A DNA stretch of 64,000 bases, from positions 1,612,001 through 1,676,000 of the forward strand of contig NZ_CP016226.1 in NCBI RefSeq assembly GCF_013377235.1, given 5' to 3'. Source of the stretch: Mannheimia varigena (GTDB lineage: Bacteria > Pseudomonadota > Gammaproteobacteria > Enterobacterales > Pasteurellaceae). The position numbers and the translations under genes are program-made. Below, piece by piece: positions 42,664 to 51,488 of the stretch (position 1 is its first letter; each line of letters begins with the position of its first letter). The notes beneath the pieces are model-generated. The model searched no databases. It saw only the letters and a program-made list of their open reading frames with translations, and was not told the origin of the DNA.

Positions 42664-43938
42664 TTATTTTAATAAATATTCACGTAATGTCGCAAAATCT
42701 GCCGCCATTTCATCAGAGAGCAACGGCAATTTGTTGTGTTTATCTAATGCTTCCGGCAGTGGCAGTTCGATCTCTAAAATGCGTTCTACCGATTCTTTGA
42801 ATTTCGCTGGGTGAGCGGTGCAGAGGAAAATACCGGTTTCACCTGCTTGCAGTTGGTCTTTCAACGCTTGGTAAGCAATGGCTCCGTGCGGTTCGCACAA
42901 ATAGCCTTCCGCATATTGTGCTTTTAATGCTGCTTCGGTTTCTTCATCATTTAATGCGGCTGAGCCTAAGTCTGATAAGCTCCAGCCGTTGCGTTTGAAT
43001 AACTCTTCCACACGAGGCCAGTTATTTGGACAGCTTACGTCCATTGCATTTGACAGGGTTGCAACCGTTGCATTTGGTTCCCATTTGCCTGATTGTAAAT
43101 AGCGTGGAACGGTATCATTAGCATTGGTTGAAGCGATAAAACGTTTAATCGGTAAACCTAAGGTTTTGGCAATTAAGCCTGCGGTTAAGTTACCAAAGTT
43201 ACCGCTTGGTACAGAAACAACTACGTCTGAACGTTTCTCTTTTGGTAGTTGTGCCACAGCTTCAAAGTAGTAGCAGATTTGAGCCAGTAAACGGCTGATA
43301 TTAATTGAGTTTGCGGAATTTAAGCCGATAGCTTGGCGAAGTTCTGCATCATCAAAGGCTTGTTTAACTAAGGCTTGGCAAGCATCAAAATCAGACTCAA
43401 TCGCCACAGTGCGGATATTACCGCCTAAAGTACAGAATAATTTTTCTTGTAATGGGCTGATTTTACCTTTCGGATACAAAATCACTACATTAATATTTTC
43501 TAAACCGTAAAATGCGTGAGCAACCGCAGCCCCTGTGTCGCCCGAAGTCGCAGTAAGAATAGTGATTTTGCCATCACCACGCACGTTCGCAAGAGCTTGA
43601 GCCATAAAACGACCACCAAAGTCTTTGAACGCTAAAGTTGGACCGTGAAATAATTCTAACGCATAAACATCATCATTGACTTTCGCAAGTGGTGCTGGGA
43701 AAGTAAACGCATTTTTTACCATTACATTTAACGTTTCTTGCGGCAATTCTTCGCCGATTAACGCAGAAAGAATTTTTTGGCTACGTTCAACTAAAGGTAA
43801 ATCTAATAATTCATCAATATTATCTAATTTAGGTAAGACTTCGGGGAAAAATAATCCTTGATTTTTGCCTAATCCCTGGCGGACTGCTTGGGCAAAACTC
43901 ACTTGTTCTTCTGGGTGCTTGATGTTGTATAAGTTCAT
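42664..43938 (-). CDS. thrC: Threonine synthase
   Basis: A 424-residue PLP enzyme that converts O-phosphohomoserine to threonine. The PLP lysine lies in HGPTLAFKDFGGRF (about residue 107), and the TATSGDTGAAVAHAF phosphate-binding block follows. Length and sequence fit the short (E. coli-type) class. thrA and thrB are not in the neighbouring sequence shown, so the threonine genes may be separated here, or lie elsewhere. Confidence 0.96.
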   Translation of the reverse strand: MNLYNIKHPEEQVSFAQAVRQGLGKNQGLFFPEVLPKLDNIDELLDLPLVERSQKILSALIGEELPQETLNVMVKNAFTFPAPLAKVNDDVYALELFHGPTLAFKDFGGRFMAQALANVRGDGKITILTATSGDTGAAVAHAFYGLENINVVILYPKGKISPLQEKLFCTLGGNIRTVAIESDFDACQALVKQAFDDAELRQAIGLNSANSINISRLLAQICYYFEAVAQLPKEKRSDVVVSVPSGNFGNLTAGLIAKTLGLPIKRFIASTNANDTVPRYLQSGKWEPNATVATLSNAMDVSCPNNWPRVEELFKRNGWSLSDLGSAALNDEETEAALKAQYAEGYLCEPHGAIAYQALKDQLQAGETGIFLCTAHPAKFKESVERILEIELPLPEALDKHNKLPLLSDEMAADFATLREYLLK

Positions 43939-44062
43939 TTAGAAATATCCTTTAATTTTTTGAAAGAAATTGAATTGATTTTAGCTATAAGCGATGATTA
44001 GTCAATGCAAAACCGAAAAATAAGCGGTATGATTTCATAAAAATTTTGCAAAGGAGATAGAA

Positions 44063-44521
44063 ATGAAAACGACAACTCGAATGATCGCAAAACAAAAACA
44101 GATCGCCTTGGTAGCTCACGACAGCTGTAAGCAGGATTTGATCCGTTGGACGAAAGCCCACCAAACGCAACTTTCTCCACATCAACTTTACGCCACTGGC
44201 ACAACAGGACATTTGCTTGCTAGAGAAACCGGGCTTGAAATAACGGCATTAATGAGCGGACCAATGGGCGGTGACCAGCAATTAGGCGGACTGATTGCAG
44301 AAAAGAAAATTGATATGCTGATTTTCTTTTGGGATCCAATGAATGCTGCTCCGCACGATCCTGATGTGAAAGCCCTGATGCGAATTGCAACGGTGTGGAA
44401 TATTCCTGTGGCTATTAATGAAACTTCAGCTAATTTCTTATTAAACGCTGATTTATTTAATCAAGAGGTTGAAGCGATTGTGCCGGATTACGATGGTTAT
44501 TTGGCGGAGCGTTTAGGGTAA
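44063..44521 (+). CDS. mgsA: Methylglyoxal synthase
   Basis: A 152-residue enzyme converting dihydroxyacetone phosphate to methylglyoxal and phosphate, a bypass of lower glycolysis under phosphate stress. Seen: KQIALVAHDSCK, the ATGTTGHL phosphate-binding loop, SGPMGGDQQLGG with the catalytic aspartate and FFWDPMNAAPHDPDVKAL with the active-site histidine. It is divergent from thrC. Confidence 0.97.
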   Translation: MKTTTRMIAKQKQIALVAHDSCKQDLIRWTKAHQTQLSPHQLYATGTTGHLLARETGLEITALMSGPMGGDQQLGGLIAEKKIDMLIFFWDPMNAAPHDPDVKALMRIATVWNIPVAINETSANFLLNADLFNQEVEAIVPDYDGYLAERLG

Positions 44522-44576
44522 CATTTGATATTAATTACAAGCGGTCATTTTTACTCGCTACGCTCGCTCCTTCGGA

Positions 44577-44601
44577 GCCGTTGGCAAAGCCAACGTTCAA
44601 A
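44577..44601. repeat. Dispersed palindromic repeat, copy 2
   Basis: The 25-bp sequence is identical to 9297-9321. It is preceded by GCTCC-TTC-GGAGC and enclosed by TTTTACT (44549-44555) and AGTAAAA (44616-44622) arms, so the whole unit of about 75 bp can fold as one branched palindrome just upstream of yccS. Confidence 0.8.
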
Positions 44602-44638
44602 CGCAAGCGTTTGTTAGTAAAAATTTACAAATAAAAAT

Positions 44639-46846
44639 ATGAATAAGTTTTTAAAAAAACTGCAAAATAGTTGGCTCTCGGAAAGTGTGATTAAAACCTT
44701 GCCGATGTTTATTTCGCTCAATATTGCCGCAGTAAGCATTTGGCAGCTTGGTATTTCGCATTTTGCGATGCCGCTGATGTTAGGCATTATCGCAGGTGGT
44801 TTGGTTGATTTAGATAATAGTCTTATCGGTCGAGCAAAAAACCTGATCATCAGCCTAGTAGCATTTTCACTTTCCTCCATTGGGGCAAGTCTCTCTTTAT
44901 ATTTAGGCTGGCTGTTCGTGCCGGTGCTGATGGTCTGTACTTTTCTTCTAGTAATGCTTGGTGCAGTAGGGCAGCGTTACAGTACTATCGCCTTCGGCAC
45001 GCTGATTGTGGCTATCTATAACAGCTTAACTTATACCCCCGAAGTACTGTGGTATAACAATGTCGTGATGATTCTACTTGGTACATTGTTATATGGATTA
45101 GTTGGGATTGTAGTCTATCTAGTTTTCCCGAATAGAACAGTGCAAGCAAACTTGGCTTCTGCCTATTTCGCCTTAAGCCACTATTTGCTGGCAAAATCCG
45201 CCTATTTTGACCCTGATGATGACGATTTAAACGCAAAACAACTGGCACTTGCCAAAGCGAACAGTGAAGTAATGGCGGCATTTGATAAAACACGAGTATC
45301 ATTATTTTATCGTTTAAGACGACAGCACAAACAGCAACGTACGCAACGAATGTTACGCTACTATTTTACGGCTCAAGATATTTTAGAACGGGCGAGTTCT
45401 AGTCATTATCAGTATCACGAACTGTTCCAGCAATTAAGTAATAGCGATTTAATGTTTCGCTTCCAGCGAGTAATGGAACTTCAAGCGGTTGCGTGTCAAA
45501 AAATTGCAGTGGCATTACGCCATCGAGAAAGATATGAACACAGTGAGCGTGGTGGGAATGCATTGCAAGGGTTACTCAACTCGTTGGTTTATCATCAAGA
45601 AAGAGGGTTAAAAAGCACTTACCGATGGGAATCGGTTGCTGAGAATTTAGCCAATATTGAACGCCAATTAGCTCAAATCGAACAAGGGGCAAGTCGTTCA
45701 GAGCATATTGAGCCACTTAGTAAAAATTTCACAAAATCTAACCGCTTGATAGCCGAAAATATTACGGGTTTAGGCAATATTATCCAAGCAATTAAAGGGC
45801 ATTTAACTTTTGAATCACAGCTATTTCGCCACGCCGTTCGCCTTTCGATTGTGGTGTTTTTATGTAGTGCAATAGTACCGCTTTTAGGCTTTGACAATAA
45901 AGGTTATTGGATTTTACTGACTGCGGTTTTTGTTTGTCAGCCCAATTATACCGCAACTAAAACCCGCTTAATTCACCGTGTGGTCGGCACGATTTTCGGC
46001 GTAATCGTTGGCGGAATGTTTGAACTGTTTAATGTAACGCTCAGTCTTGAGGCTCAGCTTGGTATTATTGTACTAGCGGGCTCACTTTATACTTTTTTCC
46101 GCTTGGTACATTACGGTTTTTCTACCTTCTATATTACCCTACTTGTGATGATGAGTCTTGATATTGCAGGTGTGAGTGTTGAAAGTGGAGTATTAGCACG
46201 GTTGTTAGACACATTATTAGGTACAGCCATTGCGTGGTTAGCCGTCACCTTTTTATGGCCGGACTGGAAATATCTCAATTTGCAAAGCAACTTACATAAT
46301 AGTCTAAAAGCCAGTGGAAATTATTTACGGCACATTATTACTCAACTCCAATTTGGTTATAATGAGCAATTACCTTATCGCATAGCCCGCCGTAATGTGC
46401 ACAATCACTTATCTGCACTCAGCAATACGATTACTAATATGTATAGCGAACCACAGAAATATGCGAATGATTTAGCCTTTGCTCCGAAATTGTTAGGTAT
46501 CGGCTATACCCTGCTTGGTTATATTTCAACCTTAGGGGCTTACCGCATCGCCAGCCGTGAAATTAATCGACAAGTTGATTTTTCCGCAATATTTTTTTCA
46601 CACGGGCGAGAAGTCGCGAATATTATCGATAAAATTGCGGATGACAGTCGTTCATTTGCAAAATTATCGGAAAAATTGACCGCTATCGATCAAGATCTTG
46701 CTCAATTTGAACAAGAACATCAGCAAAAACAAGATGAATTAGCTTTAGTTCTAATTCAGCAATTGAGGCTGATCACCCAATTATTGCCGCAGTTGCAGAG
46801 TTTGTTGAAAATGGAAAAATTAAGTGGAGTGGAAAAAGTAGATTGA
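44639..46846 (+). CDS. yccS: YccS-family inner-membrane protein
   Basis: A 735-residue FUSC-type transporter-like protein. Two clusters of transmembrane helices (about 20-170 and 395-545) are each followed by a large cytoplasmic helical domain, the layout of YccS/YhfK and related efflux-like proteins. The block RHAVRLSIVVFLCSAIVPLLG starts the second membrane part. The function is unknown. The ribosome site is poor and the palindromic repeat lies 37 bp upstream of the start. Confidence 0.88.
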   Translation: MNKFLKKLQNSWLSESVIKTLPMFISLNIAAVSIWQLGISHFAMPLMLGIIAGGLVDLDNSLIGRAKNLIISLVAFSLSSIGASLSLYLGWLFVPVLMVCTFLLVMLGAVGQRYSTIAFGTLIVAIYNSLTYTPEVLWYNNVVMILLGTLLYGLVGIVVYLVFPNRTVQANLASAYFALSHYLLAKSAYFDPDDDDLNAKQLALAKANSEVMAAFDKTRVSLFYRLRRQHKQQRTQRMLRYYFTAQDILERASSSHYQYHELFQQLSNSDLMFRFQRVMELQAVACQKIAVALRHRERYEHSERGGNALQGLLNSLVYHQERGLKSTYRWESVAENLANIERQLAQIEQGASRSEHIEPLSKNFTKSNRLIAENITGLGNIIQAIKGHLTFESQLFRHAVRLSIVVFLCSAIVPLLGFDNKGYWILLTAVFVCQPNYTATKTRLIHRVVGTIFGVIVGGMFELFNVTLSLEAQLGIIVLAGSLYTFFRLVHYGFSTFYITLLVMMSLDIAGVSVESGVLARLLDTLLGTAIAWLAVTFLWPDWKYLNLQSNLHNSLKASGNYLRHIITQLQFGYNEQLPYRIARRNVHNHLSALSNTITNMYSEPQKYANDLAFAPKLLGIGYTLLGYISTLGAYRIASREINRQVDFSAIFFSHGREVANIIDKIADDSRSFAKLSEKLTAIDQDLAQFEQEHQQKQDELALVLIQQLRLITQLLPQLQSLLKMEKLSGVEKVD

Positions 46847-46887
46847 GGAAATTCCCTCTCCCGCAAGGGGAGTATACATAAAATAGA

Positions 46888-48132
46888 TTAATTGTGCTTT
46901 GTTTTCTTATTATCATAATGAATCTTCCACAACATTCTGGCATCTAAATTGGCGGAAGCAAACATAGTTAAGAAAACCGCTGCTCCAAAATAGAAAGCAG
47001 CTTCGCCTACTGAAAAGCTGAGAATTTGTCCGCGTTCAAGTAGCGACATCATCAGTGAAAGTACAAATAAATCAAGCATTGACCAACGTCCAACGAAGTG
47101 AACGTAGTGCAGTAGCTTCATCTGTATGTGGATGGGGTGCTTCCATTTGTAGTGAATAGCAAGTAATAGGTAAAAAATAATCGTAATTTTACTGACAGGC
47201 ACGGCAATACTTGCAATAAATACGATAGCAGCAACCGTGTAGCTACCCATTTCTATAAACAAAATCACCCCAGACATTAATGAATCTGCGGAAACTTTTC
47301 CTGCCATTTCAGTAATTGAAATAGGGAAAATATTGGCGGGGAGCATCATTATTGTTCCGGCAATTAAACACGCCCAGACGCGCTGAATTTTAATATTATC
47401 GGCAACTGATAAATTGCTCTCGCAACGAGGGCAGCGTTGTTGCCCCTTCAGATCTAAAATCGTTTCATCAAAACAGTATTCACAAGTCGGACAGAGCGTT
47501 GGGTGGCTTGCGTGATCGAAAGGTAGCGAGTGATATTCAGGGTAAAATCGCTCCCACGCCTGTTTGGGCTCGATTTTTATAAATAGCAATGTATTGAGTA
47601 CAGCAACGAGTACAAATGCAATTAAATTAATATTAAATTCTAAATCGGCATAATCTCGAATTTTAAATGCTGCAACGGCGAGAGCAACCAGATAAACATC
47701 AAGCATTACCCACTCTTTAATTTTAGTGAGGAATATTAGTGTGTAACGTGGGCGTTGGTGGATCATTCGCTGGATATGAATAGTTAAAATCAGCAAAACA
47801 AAGGAGACAGGCATAATGACTGCACATACGAGAACCATAAATGCTGTGTAAGGATAGCCTGTAGTTGCCATTTTCCAAATACCATCCCATACGGTTGCAT
47901 TAATTTTCACACCAAGTAAATCAATGCTGAGTAGCGGAAAGCCAAGTGCGAAGGGGAGCAAAATTAAAATGGCTAATGCTAAAAATGCACTACGGCGTAA
48001 GCTCCAAGTATTGCCCTTTCGTATAACATTATTGCAAACAGGACAGAGGAAGTCTCCTTTTTCGTTCAAAGGAATTCGCACATTTTGCCCACATTCAAGG
48101 CAAGTTTGTAGAATGATATTTTTTATCTTCAT
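46888..48132 (-). CDS. PqiA/YebS family membrane protein
   Basis: A 414-residue inner-membrane protein with two PqiA domains, each headed by a zinc-ribbon-like cysteine pair set: CLECGQ...CPVCNN (about 12-34) and CPTCEYC...CPRCES (about 212-240). Each domain has about four transmembrane helices. PqiA/LetA (YebS) proteins work with an MCE partner (PqiB/LetB) in lipid transport across the envelope. Here no MCE gene follows; the next gene is convergent yccS. A partner must be elsewhere or absent. Confidence 0.85.
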   Translation of the reverse strand: MKIKNIILQTCLECGQNVRIPLNEKGDFLCPVCNNVIRKGNTWSLRRSAFLALAILILLPFALGFPLLSIDLLGVKINATVWDGIWKMATTGYPYTAFMVLVCAVIMPVSFVLLILTIHIQRMIHQRPRYTLIFLTKIKEWVMLDVYLVALAVAAFKIRDYADLEFNINLIAFVLVAVLNTLLFIKIEPKQAWERFYPEYHSLPFDHASHPTLCPTCEYCFDETILDLKGQQRCPRCESNLSVADNIKIQRVWACLIAGTIMMLPANIFPISITEMAGKVSADSLMSGVILFIEMGSYTVAAIVFIASIAVPVSKITIIFYLLLAIHYKWKHPIHIQMKLLHYVHFVGRWSMLDLFVLSLMMSLLERGQILSFSVGEAAFYFGAAVFLTMFASANLDARMLWKIHYDNKKTKHN

Positions 48133-48228
48133 TTGTTTGTCTTCTATTAATTTAAGTGGTTATTTTCTACTTTATAACAGAGATTGCAAGCGGTTAAATT
48201 TATTCGGTTTTTTGCAAACTACATTTAA

Positions 48229-48274
48229 TTGCAATTTACGCAATATGAGATATTAATATTTTCAATTTACGCAA
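48229..48274 (+). promoter_or_regulatory. Tandem LysR-type operators of ilvC (IlvY-like)
   Basis: TTGC-AATTTAC-GCAA (48229-48243) and TTTC-AATTTAC-GCAA (48260-48274) are spaced 31 bp, about three helical turns. The second overlaps the expected -35 of a promoter whose -10 is TATAAT (48288-48293) and which has no good -35, as at activator-dependent ilvC promoters. Confidence 0.65.
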
Positions 48275-48335
48275 TAATGCTTCGGTGTATAATCAAATTA
48301 AATATCATTCATTGACTCACTATAAGGATCAAACA

Positions 48336-49817
48336 ATGGCTAACTATTTCAACACATTAAATTTACGTCAAAAATTAGACCAATTAGGTCGTTGCCGCTT
48401 TATGGATCGTAACGAATTTGCAGATGGCTGCAACTTCTTAAAAGGCAAAAAAGTGGTGATCGTGGGCTGTGGTGCTCAAGGTTTAAACCAAGGTTTAAAT
48501 ATGCGTGACAGCGGTTTAGACATCGCTTACGCATTGCGTGCTGAAGCGATTGCGGAAAAACGTGCTTCGTTCAAACGTGCATCAGAAAACGGTTTCGTAG
48601 TAGGTACTTACGAGCAATTAATCCCAGAAGCAGATTTAGTCATCAACTTAACCCCAGACAAACAGCACTCAAAAGTAGTTGCTGATGTCATGCCGTTAAT
48701 GAAACACGGTGCAGCGTTCGGTTACTCACACGGTTTCAACATTGTGGAAGAAGGCGAGCAAATCCGCCCAGATATCACGGTTGTAATGACCGCTCCGAAA
48801 TGCCCGGGTACAGAAGTGCGTGAAGAGTACAAACGTGGTTTCGGTGTGCCGACTTTAATCGCAGTTCACCCTGAAAATGACCCGAAAGGCGAAGGTTTAG
48901 CGATTGCAAAAGCGTGGGCAAGTGCAACCGGCGGCGACCGTGCAGGCGTGTTAGAGTCTTCATTCGTAGCCGAAGTGAAATCTGACTTAATGGGCGAGCA
49001 AACCATCCTTTGCGGTATGTTACAAGCAGGTTCCATCGTGTGCTACGACAAATTAGTGTCAGAGGGTAAAGATCCGGCTTACGCAGGTAAATTAATCCAA
49101 TTCGGTTGGGAAACTATCACTGAAGCGTTAAAACAAGGTGGTATCACCTTAATGATGGATCGCTTATCGAACAGTGCAAAATTACGTGCATTCGAGCTTT
49201 CTGAGCAAATCAAAGCAGAATTAGCGTTCTTATTTGAAAAACATATGGACGACATCATCAGTGGTGAGTTCTCATCAACCATGATGGCAGACTGGGCAAA
49301 CGGCGATGCGAACCTATTTAAATGGCGTGAAGAAACCGGCAAAACCGCTTTTGAAAATGCACCACAAGCAGACGGCATCAAAATTTCTGAGCAAGAATAT
49401 TTTGACAACGGCGTGTTAATGGTTGCAATGGTGAAAGCAGGGGTTGAATTAGCGTTTGACACAATGGTTTCAGCAGGTATCTACGAAGAGTCAGCGTACT
49501 ACGAGTCTCTACACGAATTACCGTTAATTGCGAACACCATCGCTCGTAAACGTTTATACGAAATGAACGTGGTTATTTCAGATACGGCAGAATACGGCAA
49601 CTACCTATTCTCACACGTTGCAACGCCAATTTTAGCGGAGAAAATTATCCCAACCTTAGAAAAAGGTGATTTAGGCGAACCAACTCCAGCGGTTGAAATC
49701 GACAACGTTTACTTACGTGATGTGAACGATGCTATCCGTAACCACCCAATTGAGATTATCGGTCAAGAATTACGTGGTTATATGACAGATATGAAACGTA
49801 TTTCATCACAAGATTAA
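48336..49817 (+). CDS. ilvC: Ketol-acid reductoisomerase (class II)
   Basis: A 493-residue enzyme converting acetolactate or acetohydroxybutyrate to the dihydroxy acid in valine and isoleucine synthesis with NADPH and Mg2+. The start at 48336 (MANYFNTLNLRQ) is the family's standard N-terminus; an earlier in-frame ATG overlaps the promoter. The nucleotide fold GCGAQGLNQGLNMRDSG is at about 45-61. The length near 490 residues, with a duplicated C-terminal knotted domain, marks the long (E. coli-type) class. No ilvY gene adjoins it. Confidence 0.97.
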   Translation: MANYFNTLNLRQKLDQLGRCRFMDRNEFADGCNFLKGKKVVIVGCGAQGLNQGLNMRDSGLDIAYALRAEAIAEKRASFKRASENGFVVGTYEQLIPEADLVINLTPDKQHSKVVADVMPLMKHGAAFGYSHGFNIVEEGEQIRPDITVVMTAPKCPGTEVREEYKRGFGVPTLIAVHPENDPKGEGLAIAKAWASATGGDRAGVLESSFVAEVKSDLMGEQTILCGMLQAGSIVCYDKLVSEGKDPAYAGKLIQFGWETITEALKQGGITLMMDRLSNSAKLRAFELSEQIKAELAFLFEKHMDDIISGEFSSTMMADWANGDANLFKWREETGKTAFENAPQADGIKISEQEYFDNGVLMVAMVKAGVELAFDTMVSAGIYEESAYYESLHELPLIANTIARKRLYEMNVVISDTAEYGNYLFSHVATPILAEKIIPTLEKGDLGEPTPAVEIDNVYLRDVNDAIRNHPIEIIGQELRGYMTDMKRISSQD

Positions 49818-49846
49818 CAAGCGGTTAAAAAACCAAAACATTTTGC

Positions 49847-49877
49847 AAAAGTGCGGTAGTGATGCCGCACTTTTTGT
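49847..49877 (+). terminator. Terminator of ilvC containing a Hin-type uptake core
   Basis: AAAAGTGCGG (49847-49856) pairs with CCGCACTTTT (49865-49874), then T-rich sequence. The arm AAAGTGCGGT is the Haemophilus influenzae form of the uptake signal, unlike the ACAAGCGGT form dominating the window. Confidence 0.8.
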
Positions 49878-49970
49878 TTTATGATTTGTATGATAAATTG
49901 TTCAATCATAATTATCCTATTCATACTGAGTAAAAAGCATAGCGAATAAGATTAACGGTGGAGGTGATTA

Positions 49971-50195
49971 GTGAAAAAATACTTAAAATTTGTGGCAATA
50001 TTTTCTCTTAGTTTTGTTGCGGCAGTGTATGCTAAGGAAAAATTCCAATGTGAGGGTAAGCGTACTTGTAGTCAAATGGACAGTTGTGAAGAGGCTCGTT
50101 TTTACTTAACTCAATGTGGCCTGCAAAGCCTAGACAGAGACAATGATGGCATACCTTGTGAAAGTATTTGTGGAGGTAAGAAAAAAAGGAAATAA
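49971..50195 (+). CDS. Small exported Excalibur-domain protein
   Basis: A 74-residue protein with a signal peptide (about 1-21, ending VYAKE) and a C-terminal Excalibur calcium-binding motif DRDNDGIPCESICGG (about 55-69). Six cysteines in the mature part suggest disulphides. The GTG start has a near-perfect GGAGGTGA site. The function is unknown; Excalibur domains occur in extracellular nuclease-like or surface proteins. It stands alone with its own terminator. Confidence 0.78.
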   Translation: MKKYLKFVAIFSLSFVAAVYAKEKFQCEGKRTCSQMDSCEEARFYLTQCGLQSLDRDNDGIPCESICGGKKKRK

Positions 50196-50221
50196 TTTAA
50201 TGAAATTACATAGCAAATAAG

Positions 50222-50251
50222 AACCTGTAAGTTCTCACTTACAGGTTTTAT
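50222..50251. terminator. Terminator after the Excalibur protein gene
   Basis: AACCTGTAAG (50222-50231) pairs with CTTACAGGTT (50238-50247), followed by TTAT. Confidence 0.8.
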
Positions 50252-50289
50252 TTTGCAAAAAATAAATGAAAAACGACCGCTTGTAATCA

Positions 50290-51147
50290 CTATTTCGTTA
50301 ATAAATCTAACGCTTCTTGGTATTTTGCCACGGTTTTTTCAATCACATCGGCAGGCACTTTCGGGGCTGGGGCTTGTTTATTCCAGCCGCTGTTTTCCAG
50401 CCAGTCACGCACGAATTGTTTGTCGAATGATGGCGGATTTGTGCCTTCTTGGTAGGTTTCCACCGACCAGAAACGGCTGGAATCCGGTGTTAGCACTTCG
50501 TCCATTAAGGTAAGCACGCCATTTTCATCTAAACCGAACTCAAATTTGGTGTCGCAAATAATAATGCCTTTGGTGAGGGCGTATTCCGCTGCTTCGGTGT
50601 AGAGTTGAATTGCTGCATCACGCACTTTGGCGGCAAGTTCCACCCCAATTTGGCGTTCGCACTCTTCGTAGCTGATGTTGATGTCGTGATCGCCCACTTC
50701 CGCTTTACTGGACGGGGTGAAAATCGGCTGCGGTAATTTGCTGGCTTCTACCAAACCCTCAGGCAATTTCAAGCCGCAAATCGTTCCGGTTTGTTTATAA
50801 TCTTTCAAGCCTGAACCGGTTAAATAGCCACGTACGATGGATTCGATTTTCACCGGAGTTAAGCGTTTGCACACTACCGCACGGTATTGAATCGCTTCAG
50901 CCTCTTCTTTTGGCAACACATCAAATACGCTGTCACCGGAGAAGTGGTTTGGCATAATGTGTGCCAATTTGTTAAACCAGAAATTAGAAATTTGTGTGAG
51001 GATTTCGCCTTTGCGTGGAATCGGGTCATCTAAAATCACATCGAACGCAGAAAGACGGTCGGTCGCCACCATTAACATTCGTTTATCATCGATTTCATAA
51101 AGATCACGCACTTTGCCTGAATAGATTTTTTTTAAGCTGATTTGCAT
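50290..51147 (-). CDS. purC: Phosphoribosylaminoimidazole-succinocarboxamide synthase
   Basis: A 285-residue SAICAR synthetase, the ATP-dependent step joining aspartate to CAIR in purine synthesis. Recognised by YSGKVRDLYEID near the N-terminus, TDRLSAFDVIL, the RGYLTGSGLKDY block and ICDTKFEFGLDENG. It is longer than E. coli PurC (237 residues), like the form in several other bacteria and yeast. A PurR-like operator precedes it; it is divergent from the his operon. Confidence 0.95.
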   Translation of the reverse strand: MQISLKKIYSGKVRDLYEIDDKRMLMVATDRLSAFDVILDDPIPRKGEILTQISNFWFNKLAHIMPNHFSGDSVFDVLPKEEAEAIQYRAVVCKRLTPVKIESIVRGYLTGSGLKDYKQTGTICGLKLPEGLVEASKLPQPIFTPSSKAEVGDHDINISYEECERQIGVELAAKVRDAAIQLYTEAAEYALTKGIIICDTKFEFGLDENGVLTLMDEVLTPDSSRFWSVETYQEGTNPPSFDKQFVRDWLENSGWNKQAPAPKVPADVIEKTVAKYQEALDLLTK

Positions 51148-51200
51148 TTTTAAATTCCTATTTTCAGAGTTGTAAAAAATCAGCGAAATTATACCGCTTT

Positions 51201-51216
51201 ACGCAAACGTTTGCGA
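51201..51216 (-). promoter_or_regulatory. PurR operator of purC
   Basis: ACGCAAACGTTTGCGA matches the PurR consensus ACGCAAACGTTTGCGT at 15 of 16 positions. It lies over the -35 region of a minus-strand promoter whose -10, TATAAT, is at 51188-51193. Confidence 0.85.
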
Positions 51217-51254
51217 TAAATTCTTGTTGGTTGAGATTTTTTGCAAAAAAGTGC

Positions 51255-51283
51255 TTGTCTTTTGTTCGTTTTGGGCGTATCTT
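51255..51283 (+). promoter_or_regulatory. Promoter of the histidine operon
   Basis: TTGTCT (51255-51260), 17-bp spacer, TATCTT (51278-51283). It would start transcription about 25 bp before the hisL leader peptide. Confidence 0.6.
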
Positions 51284-51314
51284 CTTCATTACCTCATTTT
51301 TGGAGAAACGCACA

Positions 51315-51359
51315 ATGACTGTTATTCGTACTCATCATCACCATCATTTCCCTGAATAA
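51315..51359 (+). CDS. hisL: his operon leader peptide
   Basis: A 14-codon frame behind TGGAGAAA, encoding MTVIRTHHHHHFPE with five consecutive histidine codons. Slow translation of these codons when charged tRNA-His is scarce positions the ribosome to favour the antiterminator. The E. coli hisL peptide has seven histidines in the same place. Confidence 0.93.
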   Translation: MTVIRTHHHHHFPE

Positions 51360-51381
51360 TCTTTCGGGCATTTGGTGTGTG

Positions 51382-51454
51382 CGGAAGATAAACTTCCGAG
51401 TACGCATAAACGCAAAATCTAACCCTCTCGGAAGTCTTTCGAGAGGGTTTTTTT
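51382..51454 (+). terminator. Histidine attenuator
   Basis: Mutually exclusive pairings are seen. CGGAAG (51382-51387) with CTTCCG (51393-51398) forms the pause/protector hairpin. ACTTCCGAG (51392-51400) with CTCGGAAGT (51427-51435) is a 9-bp antiterminator. AACCCTCTCG (51421-51430) with CGAGAGGGTT (51440-51449) plus seven T residues is the terminator. Confidence 0.92.
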
Positions 51455-51488
51455 ACATTCTAAATTCAAAAACAAGAAGGAAACTGCA

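Noticed and set aside
46851..46873. CTCCCGCAAGGGGAG hairpin after yccS
   Set aside because: It may be a weak terminator or REP fragment, but it lacks GTAG and a T-run, so it was not annotated as either.
51261..51380. CRISPR-like repetition or tandem repeats near the his leader
   Set aside because: The repeated CAT/CAC triplets are the histidine codons of hisL; there are no spaced repeats.
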